This document shows positions 54,560 to 62,862 of a stretch of DNA of 64,000 nucleotides, piece by piece. Source of the DNA: Salinivirga cyanobacteriivorans (GTDB lineage: Bacteria; Bacteroidota; Bacteroidia; Bacteroidales; Salinivirgaceae); the NCBI RefSeq assembly GCF_001443605.1, contig NZ_CP013118.1, positions 2,181,501 through 2,245,500 on the forward strand, given 5' to 3'. A program made the translations under genes and the position numbers. The stretch's first letter is position 1. Each line of letters begins with the position of its first letter. The notes under the pieces were generated by a model, which was not told where the DNA came from, did no database searches, and worked only from the letters and a program-made list of their open reading frames with translations.

Positions 54560-55400
54560 GAACCAATATAGCGACAGGCATTCACAATTTTTTGAGCATA
54601 CCAATATTCCATATTCACGCTCAAAAGATGATGTGTGGGATGCCATGATGAACCAACAAAAACCGGAGATTAAGCAATCGGGCAAAACACGAAAAATGTT
54701 AATTTACTGGTCGGCGGCTGCTATGGTTATCGTCCTTCTGGGTTTAACCTCCTTCATGCGTTTTTATAGTGTCACCCTGTATGCACCGAAAGGCCAACAT
54801 TTATCTAAATTACTGCCAGACAGCAGCAGGGTTCACCTCAATGCTCAAACCCAAATTTCTTATTATCCTTATTGGTGGCGGTTTGCCAGGTTAGTAGAAC
54901 TTGACGGAGAGGCCTTTTTTGATGTACGTAAAGGAAGTAATTTTGCTGTCAACTCTGAAATGGGAACCACTACAGTGCTCGGAACTCGTTTTAATATCTT
55001 TGCCCGCAACAAGCAATACCGGGTACAGTGTATTTCAGGTCAGGTGGAGGTAAAAGATAATACCGGACAGAAACAAATTCTAAAGCCTGATCAGGCAGTA
55101 ATTGTATCCAATGAAGGCAACCTCAAATACATTGAAAAGGGTGGAGCAAAACATGCCATCTCCTGGACTAAAAACCGGTTTGTTTTTACTGCAGTGCCTA
55201 TAAAAGACGTTTTTAAAGAAATGGAGCGCCAGTTTAACTTGCAAATAAAAGTGGCTGAGGCTATAAATGGCACATATACCGGAAATTTTAAAAGAGGTAG
55301 TAACCCGGAAAGCATATTACGATTAATCGCCCGTCCATTTGGGCTTGAAATAGAAAAAACAGACACAAAAGCATACAGGATAACAAAAAGCGAAAATTGA
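54549..55400 (+). CDS. FecR-type anti-sigma factor
   Basis: A 283-residue protein. An N-terminal cytoplasmic anti-sigma region (1-55), one transmembrane helix (about 57-75, MLIYWSAAAMVIVLLGL) and a periplasmic FecR domain with HLSKLLPDSSRVHLNAQTQI and FFDVRKGSNFAVN...GTRFNIFA. A C-terminal STN-like segment (IKDVFKEMERQFNLQIKV) follows. It holds the sigma factor inactive until the TonB receptor signals. It ends overlapping the receptor start. Confidence 0.92.
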   Translation: MSDKNQYSDRHSQFFEHTNIPYSRSKDDVWDAMMNQQKPEIKQSGKTRKMLIYWSAAAMVIVLLGLTSFMRFYSVTLYAPKGQHLSKLLPDSSRVHLNAQTQISYYPYWWRFARLVELDGEAFFDVRKGSNFAVNSEMGTTTVLGTRFNIFARNKQYRVQCISGQVEVKDNTGQKQILKPDQAVIVSNEGNLKYIEKGGAKHAISWTKNRFVFTAVPIKDVFKEMERQFNLQIKVAEAINGTYTGNFKRGSNPESILRLIARPFGLEIEKTDTKAYRITKSEN

Positions 55401-57901
55401 ATGATCGAATTATAGCATTTTTGTTGCTTTTTATTCTGCTTAGTGCGCGTTTAGACGCACAGAAAATAAGCATCGAGGCAACAGAGCAGCCCCTCAGTGA
55501 AGTATTAATTCAACTCAGGGATGGTTATAATATGTCATTTTCTTTTGATGATGCAGCTCTCCGAAAATTCCGAATTACGTTAAATAAAACCTTCAAAAAT
55601 CCTGAAGAAGCATTAACTTTTATTACAAAAGACCTTCCTCTGGATTTCGAAAAATCGGGCGATGTGTGGATAATATATCCGGCACCTGAAAAACCAAAAC
55701 CCCTGCCCCAAAACAAATCGCGACTTATAAGCGGACAAATACAGGAACGAAAAACGCTTGAGTCCCTACCCTATTCCAATATTGTAATCAATGGGCAAGG
55801 CACCATTTCTGATGCTGACGGATATTTCACTTTCCGGTCAACCGATACTGTATTTAATTTAAGCATCTCACAACTGGGTTATTACCGAATTGATACCACC
55901 CTGGCGCCGGGTAGGAACTATAAAATAACCATGGTGCCAGCGGTAGAATCGCTCAAAGAAATTGTAATTACCGACCGCTTACTAGAAACATTTGTTTACA
56001 CAGAATCACGCGCCGGGATTTTACATTTAAACCATAAAGTGACGAAATTTTTACCGGGTAGCAGCAACAATTCGGTCTTTAATCTGCTGCGATTGCAATC
56101 CGGAATACTAGCCGCAGCCGAGTCTTCCGACAACCTGATCATTTGGGGAGCTTATGAAGGCCAAAGCCGAATCTTATTCGATGATTTTTTGCTGTTTGGA
56201 CTTAAAAATTTCAACGACAATATATCAGCTGTAAACCCCTATGTTGTCAAAAATATAAAAGTCTTAAAAGCCGGGTTCGATGCTTCATATGGCGATTGCG
56301 TAGGAGGCATTGCCGACATAACAGGCAAAGATGGGAACAAGATTAAATTGGGGGCGGATGTGAGTCTGAATAATTATACCGTAAACTCAATGCTGCAAAC
56401 TCCGATTGGAGAAAGAGGTGCGTTTTTACTCGCATTCAGACACACTTACCACGATTTATATGACAATAAAAACCTCGATCCTTATAAAAGAAGAGGCCAG
56501 ACATCTGAATCCGGTATAACTGTAATACCAGATTATGTTTTCAGAGATTTAAATCTTAAATACACTTTCAGAAACGATAATGGTTTTCATTTTCGTACAA
56601 GCTTGCTAACCGGACAGGATAATTTCTCATATAGTATAGATGAAGCCTTTAACCAAAGATTTCAGCTTTTACGAGAAACCTCTGAAACTAACCTACAAAA
56701 AGGAGCTTCATTTGTTATGGGTAAAGATTTTTATAACGGCTTAAACTTAAAACTTACCTTAACCTATTCAGCACTTAATTCAGAATTCAATAATGAGCAA
56801 GAAATCATTAACAACAATAATGGAAATCTTATAAAACAAGAGTTGATTGAGGCCATAAATAAAACAAAAGAAACTACAGCAGAATTATCTGCCCGAAAAG
56901 CCATTAATAAAAACCATCAGATTGAAGGCGCTTTTAAGTATACAGCCAACCGCTCAATTTGGAAAGAAGATTCTTCCGGGGTGCAATCCATAAGTCAAAA
57001 TATTGTAGGAGCTTATGCTACAATAATTCTTCAGGATCAAATAAATTTGGGACGATTTACATTATTGCCGGGTTTACGATTTTCATATTTACCTTACCTG
57101 AATAAAAACTTTACACAACCGCGACTTTCAATCAGTTACAAATTTGGCGAACATATAAATTTCAGTCTTACCTCGGGGCTCTATAATCAATACCTGAGTA
57201 AAAGCTCTGTACAGGATCAAAGTGGAAACTATCGATACATGTGGACTTTGGCCAATGATTCAACGTACCCGGTATTGAGGGGCAAACACCTTACCGCATC
57301 ATTAACATTTGAAAGGGCTAATACACAGGTAGCTTTATCGCCTTATTACAAAAAAACCAAAGGGATGACCCGTTATGTGAACTTCAGCCAAATAGAAACA
57401 GATGGAATATTTAAAGGACAGGGACGCGGTTATGGTTTTGACGTATATGTAAAACAAAACTTCAAAGGACATACTGCCTGGCTTTCATACACATGGAGTA
57501 AAACCGAAGAGCTTTTTGACCATTTTCCTGACAGCGAATATCGTTTTGCCCCGCAAGATCAGCGGCATGAAATTAAGCTGGCAACCTTACTGAATTTTGA
57601 CCCGTTTTATTTCTCTGCCAATTATGTATATGGCTCCGGATTCCCCGTTCCTGACTATAACCAACAGCCAATAGAAATAACACGCACACCTTACCACCGG
57701 TTTGATGTGGCACTTACCTATAAATTTAATTTTAGCACATTTTATGGTGAAGCGGGCATCTCTGTTTTAAATATTTTTGACCGTGAAAACTTACTGTATA
57801 ACAATCTGGAACGCGTACCTGCAAGCCAGACTACCTCAATTAGCATTTATGAGCAATCGGTTCCTTTCACTCCCACAATCTACATCAAACTAGGCTTTTA
57901 G
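55397..57901 (+). CDS. TonB-dependent outer-membrane receptor with STN and carboxypeptidase-regulatory-like domains
   Basis: An 834-residue protein beginning at TTG 55397 inside the FecR stop (TTGA). It has a signal peptide (residues 1-20), an STN domain (about 25-95, ISIEATEQPLSEVLIQLRDG) that can touch FecR, a carboxypeptidase-D-regulatory-like fold (about 107-190), a plug (about 220-310) and a long beta-barrel ending TIYIKLGF. No SusD partner is present. The sigma-FecR-receptor order implies that substrate binding triggers gene expression. The substrate is unknown. Confidence 0.92.
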   Translation: MNDRIIAFLLLFILLSARLDAQKISIEATEQPLSEVLIQLRDGYNMSFSFDDAALRKFRITLNKTFKNPEEALTFITKDLPLDFEKSGDVWIIYPAPEKPKPLPQNKSRLISGQIQERKTLESLPYSNIVINGQGTISDADGYFTFRSTDTVFNLSISQLGYYRIDTTLAPGRNYKITMVPAVESLKEIVITDRLLETFVYTESRAGILHLNHKVTKFLPGSSNNSVFNLLRLQSGILAAAESSDNLIIWGAYEGQSRILFDDFLLFGLKNFNDNISAVNPYVVKNIKVLKAGFDASYGDCVGGIADITGKDGNKIKLGADVSLNNYTVNSMLQTPIGERGAFLLAFRHTYHDLYDNKNLDPYKRRGQTSESGITVIPDYVFRDLNLKYTFRNDNGFHFRTSLLTGQDNFSYSIDEAFNQRFQLLRETSETNLQKGASFVMGKDFYNGLNLKLTLTYSALNSEFNNEQEIINNNNGNLIKQELIEAINKTKETTAELSARKAINKNHQIEGAFKYTANRSIWKEDSSGVQSISQNIVGAYATIILQDQINLGRFTLLPGLRFSYLPYLNKNFTQPRLSISYKFGEHINFSLTSGLYNQYLSKSSVQDQSGNYRYMWTLANDSTYPVLRGKHLTASLTFERANTQVALSPYYKKTKGMTRYVNFSQIETDGIFKGQGRGYGFDVYVKQNFKGHTAWLSYTWSKTEELFDHFPDSEYRFAPQDQRHEIKLATLLNFDPFYFSANYVYGSGFPVPDYNQQPIEITRTPYHRFDVALTYKFNFSTFYGEAGISVLNIFDRENLLYNNLERVPASQTTSISIYEQSVPFTPTIYIKLGF

Positions 57902-57972
57902 CAAAACAACCTGCACACTGTAATTTGTCCTGAAAACACTAACTTCTTGTTTTGTAATGCCTGATAATTTGC

Positions 57973-57980
57973 TATTTTTG
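57973..57980 (+). promoter_or_regulatory. -7 promoter box for the DksA-like gene (TATTTTTG)
   Basis: TATTTTTG matches TAnnTTTG but ends only four bases before the ATG at 57985. If used, transcription would start at or inside the start codon, so the mRNA would be leaderless or translation would begin at the second ATG (57997). Confidence 0.4.
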
Positions 57981-57984
57981 AAGT

Positions 57985-58308
57985 ATGAACCACGATGAAA
58001 TGAAACAAAAAATCAATGAGGAAATTGCTAAAACCGAGCAACTCATTACCGATTACAAAGAAATGACACAACCCGTATCACCTGATAACGCCATTGGTCG
58101 GGTATCACGCATGGATGCCATAAATAACCGCAGCGTGAATGAATCTGCTTTACGGAATGCAGAGGAGAAGCTGAGAAAACTGGAGTATGTAAAAAAGAAC
58201 CTGGATAGCAAAGATTTTGGAAAATGTGTAAAATGCGGGCAGGAAATACCACTTGGCCGTCTGCTTATTAAACCCGAAAGTGTCTATTGCGTGAAATGTG
58301 CCAGGTAA
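57985..58308 (+). CDS. TraR/DksA-family zinc-finger protein
   Basis: A 107-residue protein. A coiled-coil N-terminal half with repeated Glu/Lys (MKQKINEEIAKTEQLI and ALRNAEEKLRKLEYVKKNL) is followed by a C4 zinc finger, CVKCGQEIPLGR...YCVKCAR. DksA-type proteins bind RNA polymerase in the secondary channel and act with ppGpp. The conserved Asp pair of E. coli DksA is not obvious in the short coiled coil. A possible restart at 57997 is noted. Confidence 0.9.
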   Translation: MNHDEMKQKINEEIAKTEQLITDYKEMTQPVSPDNAIGRVSRMDAINNRSVNESALRNAEEKLRKLEYVKKNLDSKDFGKCVKCGQEIPLGRLLIKPESVYCVKCAR

Positions 58309-58314
58309 TTATCT

Positions 58315-58812
58315 ATGAACAGAAAAAACTTTAAAAAACCTACACGTCGTCTTTTTGTGTTTTTACATGCAACTTTTTCTTCACTCTGGATTGGTGGTGC
58401 ACTTTCGATGCTCATTCTTATTTTTTTAAAGCACCCCACCAACGAATACCAGTTATTGGCGTATAACACAGCAATTAAGCTGATTGACGATTTTGTTATC
58501 ATCGGTTCAGCCAATGGCGTATTACTTACCGGAATTATACTTTCATGGAAAACACCCTGGGGCTTTTTTAAGCATTGGTGGGTGGCAATTAAACTGGTAC
58601 TTACCATAGCTATGGCAGTATTTGGCACTGTAGCACTAGGTCCCTGGACAAACGAATCAGTCACAATGGTACAGGAGATGGGCATGGAAGCAATCAACAG
58701 CAACAAGTATCAACATATACAGCTAATGCAAATGATTTTTGGCCCTTTGCAGTTCTCTATGATGCTGTTTTTACTTTACCTGACAGTTTATAAGCCTTTC
58801 AAAAAAATATAG
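58315..58812 (+). CDS. DUF2269/CopD-like membrane protein
   Basis: A 165-residue protein with four transmembrane helices. RRLFVFLHATFSSLWIGGAL near the N-terminus and His in KHWWVAIKLVL and HIQLMQMIFGPLQ suggest heme or copper ligation as in the CopD/DUF2269 superfamily. It lies six bases after the DksA-like gene, so they are probably co-transcribed. The function is unknown. Confidence 0.65.
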   Translation: MNRKNFKKPTRRLFVFLHATFSSLWIGGALSMLILIFLKHPTNEYQLLAYNTAIKLIDDFVIIGSANGVLLTGIILSWKTPWGFFKHWWVAIKLVLTIAMAVFGTVALGPWTNESVTMVQEMGMEAINSNKYQHIQLMQMIFGPLQFSMMLFLLYLTVYKPFKKI

Positions 58813-58925
58813 TAATTAGTTTTAGAACCTTGTGTAATTATGGTGAGGATTTAAACAATTGCAGATTTACAACTGTATTATAATCAGCCTTTTAACCATG
58901 AGGCAAAAAAACACAATAAGCTGAT

Positions 58926-60014
58926 TTACTCTATATCAAATATAATTTCAATATGAACTTTAGAGGGGACCTTGTCCCCTGTTTTTATGGCTGGTCGCCA
59001 GGGGCCCAAACTATCAATCAGCTTCCTAATTTCTATTTTTTGATCATCAACTAAATCCGCTTTCGTTTCAACCCGATAAACTTTTCCAGTTGTTTCGATG
59101 AACAACGTAAGATCAAAGTTTTGGTTTGTTATGGAGTGCTCCAGAATTCGTTTTGCCAGTTCCTTTTTATAACTCTTTAGCGTCATTGAACCGGGAGGCT
59201 GCGCAACATGATCTGTAGGCGTAGCTTTTTCCCGTTTAGCACGCGAAGTTGTTTTTTCTTCAGTCGCAACACCAGCAAGGGCATCTACCGTGCCTGAGGT
59301 AGGTGCTAAGTTTTTACCAGATAATTCGGCCTGATCTGTTGAGGTTGTTTCTGCTTTAGGCTGGGCTCCTGCAAATGCCATTTCTGAAAGCGATTCTGTG
59401 ACTTTCTCAGTTTGATCCTCCTTTTTAATTTCTTCTTCTGCAGCTATATCAAGTTCATCGGTTAGCATTTCATCATCTGCTACAAATTCCGTCATTTCCA
59501 GCATTTGATCGTCCTGTTTTTCTTTGCTTTGAGTTACTGTCTCAACTGTTCCTTTTGCACCTAAGCCCCCCGACTCTGCTGTTGTTTGAGCTCCTTTCTC
59601 GCTGGGTGTAGCAGATTCCTCCTCAATTTTTTTGGGTTCTTCTTCCGGTGAAGTGTCACTCATTGCAATTTTTTCGTTTAAGGGCTCACTATATGCAATA
59701 TCATCTTTCAGTTCCTCATTAAGCATAAAAAAAGTGACAGACCCAACACCTGCTAAAATGGCAATTCCCGCTGCATAACCAAGCCAAAGCGGAATGGTTC
59801 TGGATCGTTTATGGGATCGCTGGTCAATGTGCATTTTTAGTTTTTCAATGTCCGCCTCCAGCTCTTCAGAACTCAATTGCGACAGGCCGTCAAAAGCCTC
59901 CTCATCAAAAGCATCCTGCATCATATCCCGCTCAAAAGCATGACGTTCTTCAGATTTTTGACGATTGCCAAAATACTTTTTAAAATGGTTATATGAGAGT
60001 TTTCTTTTACCCAT
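58926..60014 (-). CDS. anti-sigma-like protein with C-terminal TonB-like domain
   Basis: A 362-residue single-pass protein. The N-terminal cytoplasmic part (1-75) has NHFKKYFGNRQKSEERHAFE and DAFDEEAFDGL, the common Bacteroidota anti-sigma-associated opening. One transmembrane helix (about 77-97) is followed by a long acidic, low-complexity periplasmic linker (100-270) and a TonB-C-like domain (about 275-362, LAKRILEHSITNQNFDLTLF and GPWRPAIKTG). It overlaps the sigma gene by eight bases. It probably ties the sigma factor to an envelope signal. Confidence 0.75.
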   Translation of the reverse strand: MGKRKLSYNHFKKYFGNRQKSEERHAFERDMMQDAFDEEAFDGLSQLSSEELEADIEKLKMHIDQRSHKRSRTIPLWLGYAAGIAILAGVGSVTFFMLNEELKDDIAYSEPLNEKIAMSDTSPEEEPKKIEEESATPSEKGAQTTAESGGLGAKGTVETVTQSKEKQDDQMLEMTEFVADDEMLTDELDIAAEEEIKKEDQTEKVTESLSEMAFAGAQPKAETTSTDQAELSGKNLAPTSGTVDALAGVATEEKTTSRAKREKATPTDHVAQPPGSMTLKSYKKELAKRILEHSITNQNFDLTLFIETTGKVYRVETKADLVDDQKIEIRKLIDSLGPWRPAIKTGDKVPSKVHIEIIFDIE

Positions 60015-60594
60015 GTTTCACGTCCTTTTGTTCAAGACATATCTTCAGATTGCGTTTGCCATTTTGTATGTAGCTTTTTACCTTTTTCTCTTCAATGGTT
60101 AATTTTTCAGCAATTTCACGGTAACATTGCGTTCTAAAATAAAACAATTCAATGCACAATTGTTGTTCATTTTTAAGTTTCTCAATGCACTCCCGGAGTT
60201 TGGTTTCTACTTGTTCACCGTGCGCTTCATCAATAGGATGCGAAATACTTGTAGATTCCATAAATTCTTCGGCAAAAAAATCCGCTTGTTGTTTTTGTTT
60301 AGTTTTGGCTTTCCGCATTGCCATCAGGCAATGATTTTTTGTAACCACGTAAAGCCAGCTTTTAAAATTTACGATGGTTTGCTGCCGTACTTTTTCAATG
60401 AGGGATTCAAAAATTTCTGTTACAGCATCCTGACTTTCCTCACGCTGCCGAAAATATTTCAGACATACACCATATACCAAATGCACATACCGGTTGTAAA
60501 GATCTGCCAAATACTCAAGGTCGCCATTTTGCAAATAAGCTTGTAACAACTCCTGATCGTCGGTTATTTTATTTTTTCGCCTTGAATTGACCAT
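60007..60594 (-). CDS. ECF-type sigma factor
   Basis: A 195-residue sigma-70 family protein. Region 2 is LYNRYVHLVYGVCLKYFRQR with SQDAVTEIFESLIEKV. Region 4 is LCIELFYFRTQCYREIAEKL with EEKKVKSYIQNGKRNLKI. It overlaps the anti-sigma-TonB gene by eight bases and is divergent from the VWA-protein gene, an arrangement that suggests the three are one regulatory unit. Confidence 0.92.
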   Translation of the reverse strand: MVNSRRKNKITDDQELLQAYLQNGDLEYLADLYNRYVHLVYGVCLKYFRQREESQDAVTEIFESLIEKVRQQTIVNFKSWLYVVTKNHCLMAMRKAKTKQKQQADFFAEEFMESTSISHPIDEAHGEQVETKLRECIEKLKNEQQLCIELFYFRTQCYREIAEKLTIEEKKVKSYIQNGKRNLKICLEQKDVKHG

Positions 60595-60719
60595 TTTTTA
60601 CACCCTGGTAATCAACACATAATGATTTTAATTAAAAAAAAGTTACCCGGTTTTATGGAATTAAATATCGGAATGCATCCTAAATACAAAACCGAATGTT
60701 TCATTTAAATCTTAAAGTT

Positions 60720-62561
60720 ATGAAAAATATTCATTTGATAATGATCATTGCAGCAATGCTGCTTGCAGGCAACCTTAATGCAATAAAGGTTAGCGGAATT
60801 GTTACATCTAAAGCAACCGGGAATCCTGTTCAGGGTGTAAATGTTTCCATGAAATCGAATGTGATGAATTATGCCGTAACAGACCAAAAGGGACGCTATA
60901 ACATTAATGTTCCTGGCACGGCCATACTGGTTTTCCGCACTTCGGGTATGCAGCCTCATGAAGAAAAAGTCAGCGGACGCAATATCATTAACGTTAGCCT
61001 GATGCCTGTAATTACGAAAGAAAAACAGGTGGAGGAAGCAGAACTTGATGACCATTTAGCTTTTACAGAACCTACAATTTCAAGAAACAAAAAGTTGAGT
61101 GCTGCACAAACTACTGTTACTGGAGCGGCTAATTATCGCATGCCTTCAGAGCCATATAACAGAGAGGGTTATGCTACCGTTATTGAAAATGACTTCAATA
61201 AATCCATTAAAGATCCGCTCTCTACTTTTTCCATTGACGTGGATGCTGCATCGTACAGCAATATGCGCAGGTTTCTGAATAATGGCCGCAAACCACCAGT
61301 TGATGCGGTGCGCATTGAGGAAATGATCAACTATTTCAGTTACGACTATCCGGAACCTGAAGGAAAAGATCCGTTTGCCATTTACCAGGAAGTGAATACC
61401 TGCCCCTGGAACAAGGAAAACATGTTGTTGCACATTGGCCTGCAGGGGAAAAAGCTTGATATGGAAGACCTGCCGCCATCAAACATCGTGTTTTTGCTGG
61501 ATGTATCAGGTTCAATGAACACACCAAATAAATTACCTTTATTGAAAAAAGCCTTTAAACTGCTCGTGAAGCAGCTTGATGAAGATGACCGTGTAGCCAT
61601 TGTGGTTTATGCAGGCAGCTCTGGTTTGGTGTTGCCTTCCACTTCAGGCGACCAGAAAGAAAAAATTCTGCAGTCGTTGAATAATTTACGTGCAGGAGGT
61701 TCTACAGCAGGTGCTGCCGGATTAAAACTGGCTTATGAAGTAGCTGCAGACAATTTCATCAGAAGGGGAAACAACCGTATTATTCTGGCAACCGATGGAG
61801 ATTTTAATGTGGGTGTTTCGAGCGACGCTGAAATGGAACGCCTCATTATGAAAAAACGAGACAAAGGCATTTTCATCTCCGTATTAGGATTCGGAATGGG
61901 CAATTACCAGGACTCAAAAATGGAAATAATCGCTGACAAAGGTAATGGCAACTATTCCTACATCGACAATATTTTGGAAGCAAAAAAAGTGCTGGTTAAC
62001 GAATTTGGCGGTACACTTTTCACCATTGCCAAAGATGTGAAAATCCAAATCGAATTCAACCCCGCAGTGGTTGAATCTTATCGACTTATTGGTTATGAAA
62101 ACCGTTTGCTCAACGATGAAGACTTTGAAGATGACAAAAAAGATGCCGGAGAGCTCGGCGCCGGACATACCGTAACAGCCCTGTATGAAATTGTGCCAGC
62201 CGGGAACGCATCATCACAAATCAATACCCTTAAATACCAAACCGCCCAGATTAATGCTTTGGCTAAAGAAGGAAGTGAAGTAGCTACTGTAAAATTTCGC
62301 TATAAAAAACCAGATGGAGCTAAAAGCATTTTAATGGAAGAGGTTATTGCCTACCATAAAAAACGGTTTGACAGAAGCTCGGATAATTTTAGATTTTCAG
62401 CTGCAGTGGCTGGTTTTGGCATGCTGTTGCGAGACTCCAAATACAAAGGAGAATTAACCACAACTGATGTAATTCAAATAGCCCAGTCAGCAAAAGGTCA
62501 GGATAAAGAGGGCTACCGCAGTGAGTTGATTCGCCTTATGAAACTATCAGAACTTTTGTAG
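60720..62561 (+). CDS. VWA-domain (YfbK-type) protein with carboxypeptidase-regulatory-like N-terminus
   Basis: A 613-residue protein from ATG 60720 (an in-frame ATG eight codons earlier gives a weaker signal peptide). Residues 1-23 are a Sec signal. About 24-110 form a carboxypeptidase-D-regulatory-like domain. A YfbK N-terminal domain follows with FSIDVDAASYSNMRRFLNNG. The VWA domain (about 265-430) has FLLDVSGSMN, the metal-ion site DxSxS, and RAGGSTAGAAGL. A YfbK C-terminal domain ends the protein. It is divergent from the sigma/anti-sigma pair. The function is unknown. Confidence 0.88.
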   Translation: MKNIHLIMIIAAMLLAGNLNAIKVSGIVTSKATGNPVQGVNVSMKSNVMNYAVTDQKGRYNINVPGTAILVFRTSGMQPHEEKVSGRNIINVSLMPVITKEKQVEEAELDDHLAFTEPTISRNKKLSAAQTTVTGAANYRMPSEPYNREGYATVIENDFNKSIKDPLSTFSIDVDAASYSNMRRFLNNGRKPPVDAVRIEEMINYFSYDYPEPEGKDPFAIYQEVNTCPWNKENMLLHIGLQGKKLDMEDLPPSNIVFLLDVSGSMNTPNKLPLLKKAFKLLVKQLDEDDRVAIVVYAGSSGLVLPSTSGDQKEKILQSLNNLRAGGSTAGAAGLKLAYEVAADNFIRRGNNRIILATDGDFNVGVSSDAEMERLIMKKRDKGIFISVLGFGMGNYQDSKMEIIADKGNGNYSYIDNILEAKKVLVNEFGGTLFTIAKDVKIQIEFNPAVVESYRLIGYENRLLNDEDFEDDKKDAGELGAGHTVTALYEIVPAGNASSQINTLKYQTAQINALAKEGSEVATVKFRYKKPDGAKSILMEEVIAYHKKRFDRSSDNFRFSAAVAGFGMLLRDSKYKGELTTTDVIQIAQSAKGQDKEGYRSELIRLMKLSELL

Positions 62562-62593
62562 TATTTTATGACAAAGAGTAGCAATATCACAAT

Positions 62594-62628
62594 GGGAGTC
62601 CGGCTCAAAGTCGGGCTTCCTTTTTTTT
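62594..62628 (+). terminator. terminator after the VWA-protein gene
   Basis: GGAGTCCGG and TCGGGCTTCC (62595-62620) pair with one bulged T, followed by a run of T residues (62619-62627). The rest of the 301-base gap to gatE has no further feature; TACTTCG near 62674 is only a partial promoter match. Confidence 0.75.
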
Positions 62629-62862
62629 GCTGTTTATTCCCGGCTAATCTGTCAAAATCCGTTAAATATAAAAATACTTCGATTACGCTATGTTGCTTTC
62701 TTTTTATACCTGGTATTTGGCCAACATGGTAAAACAAAAACCACCTCCATATTTGGCAGTTGTAAAAGTGTTGATTACATTTAAGGGCATTTAGAATGAA
62801 GGTAGCGCTTTTACTGCAATCAATTAGCCATAAATGCTACCTATCCTATAAACCTCTAAACA

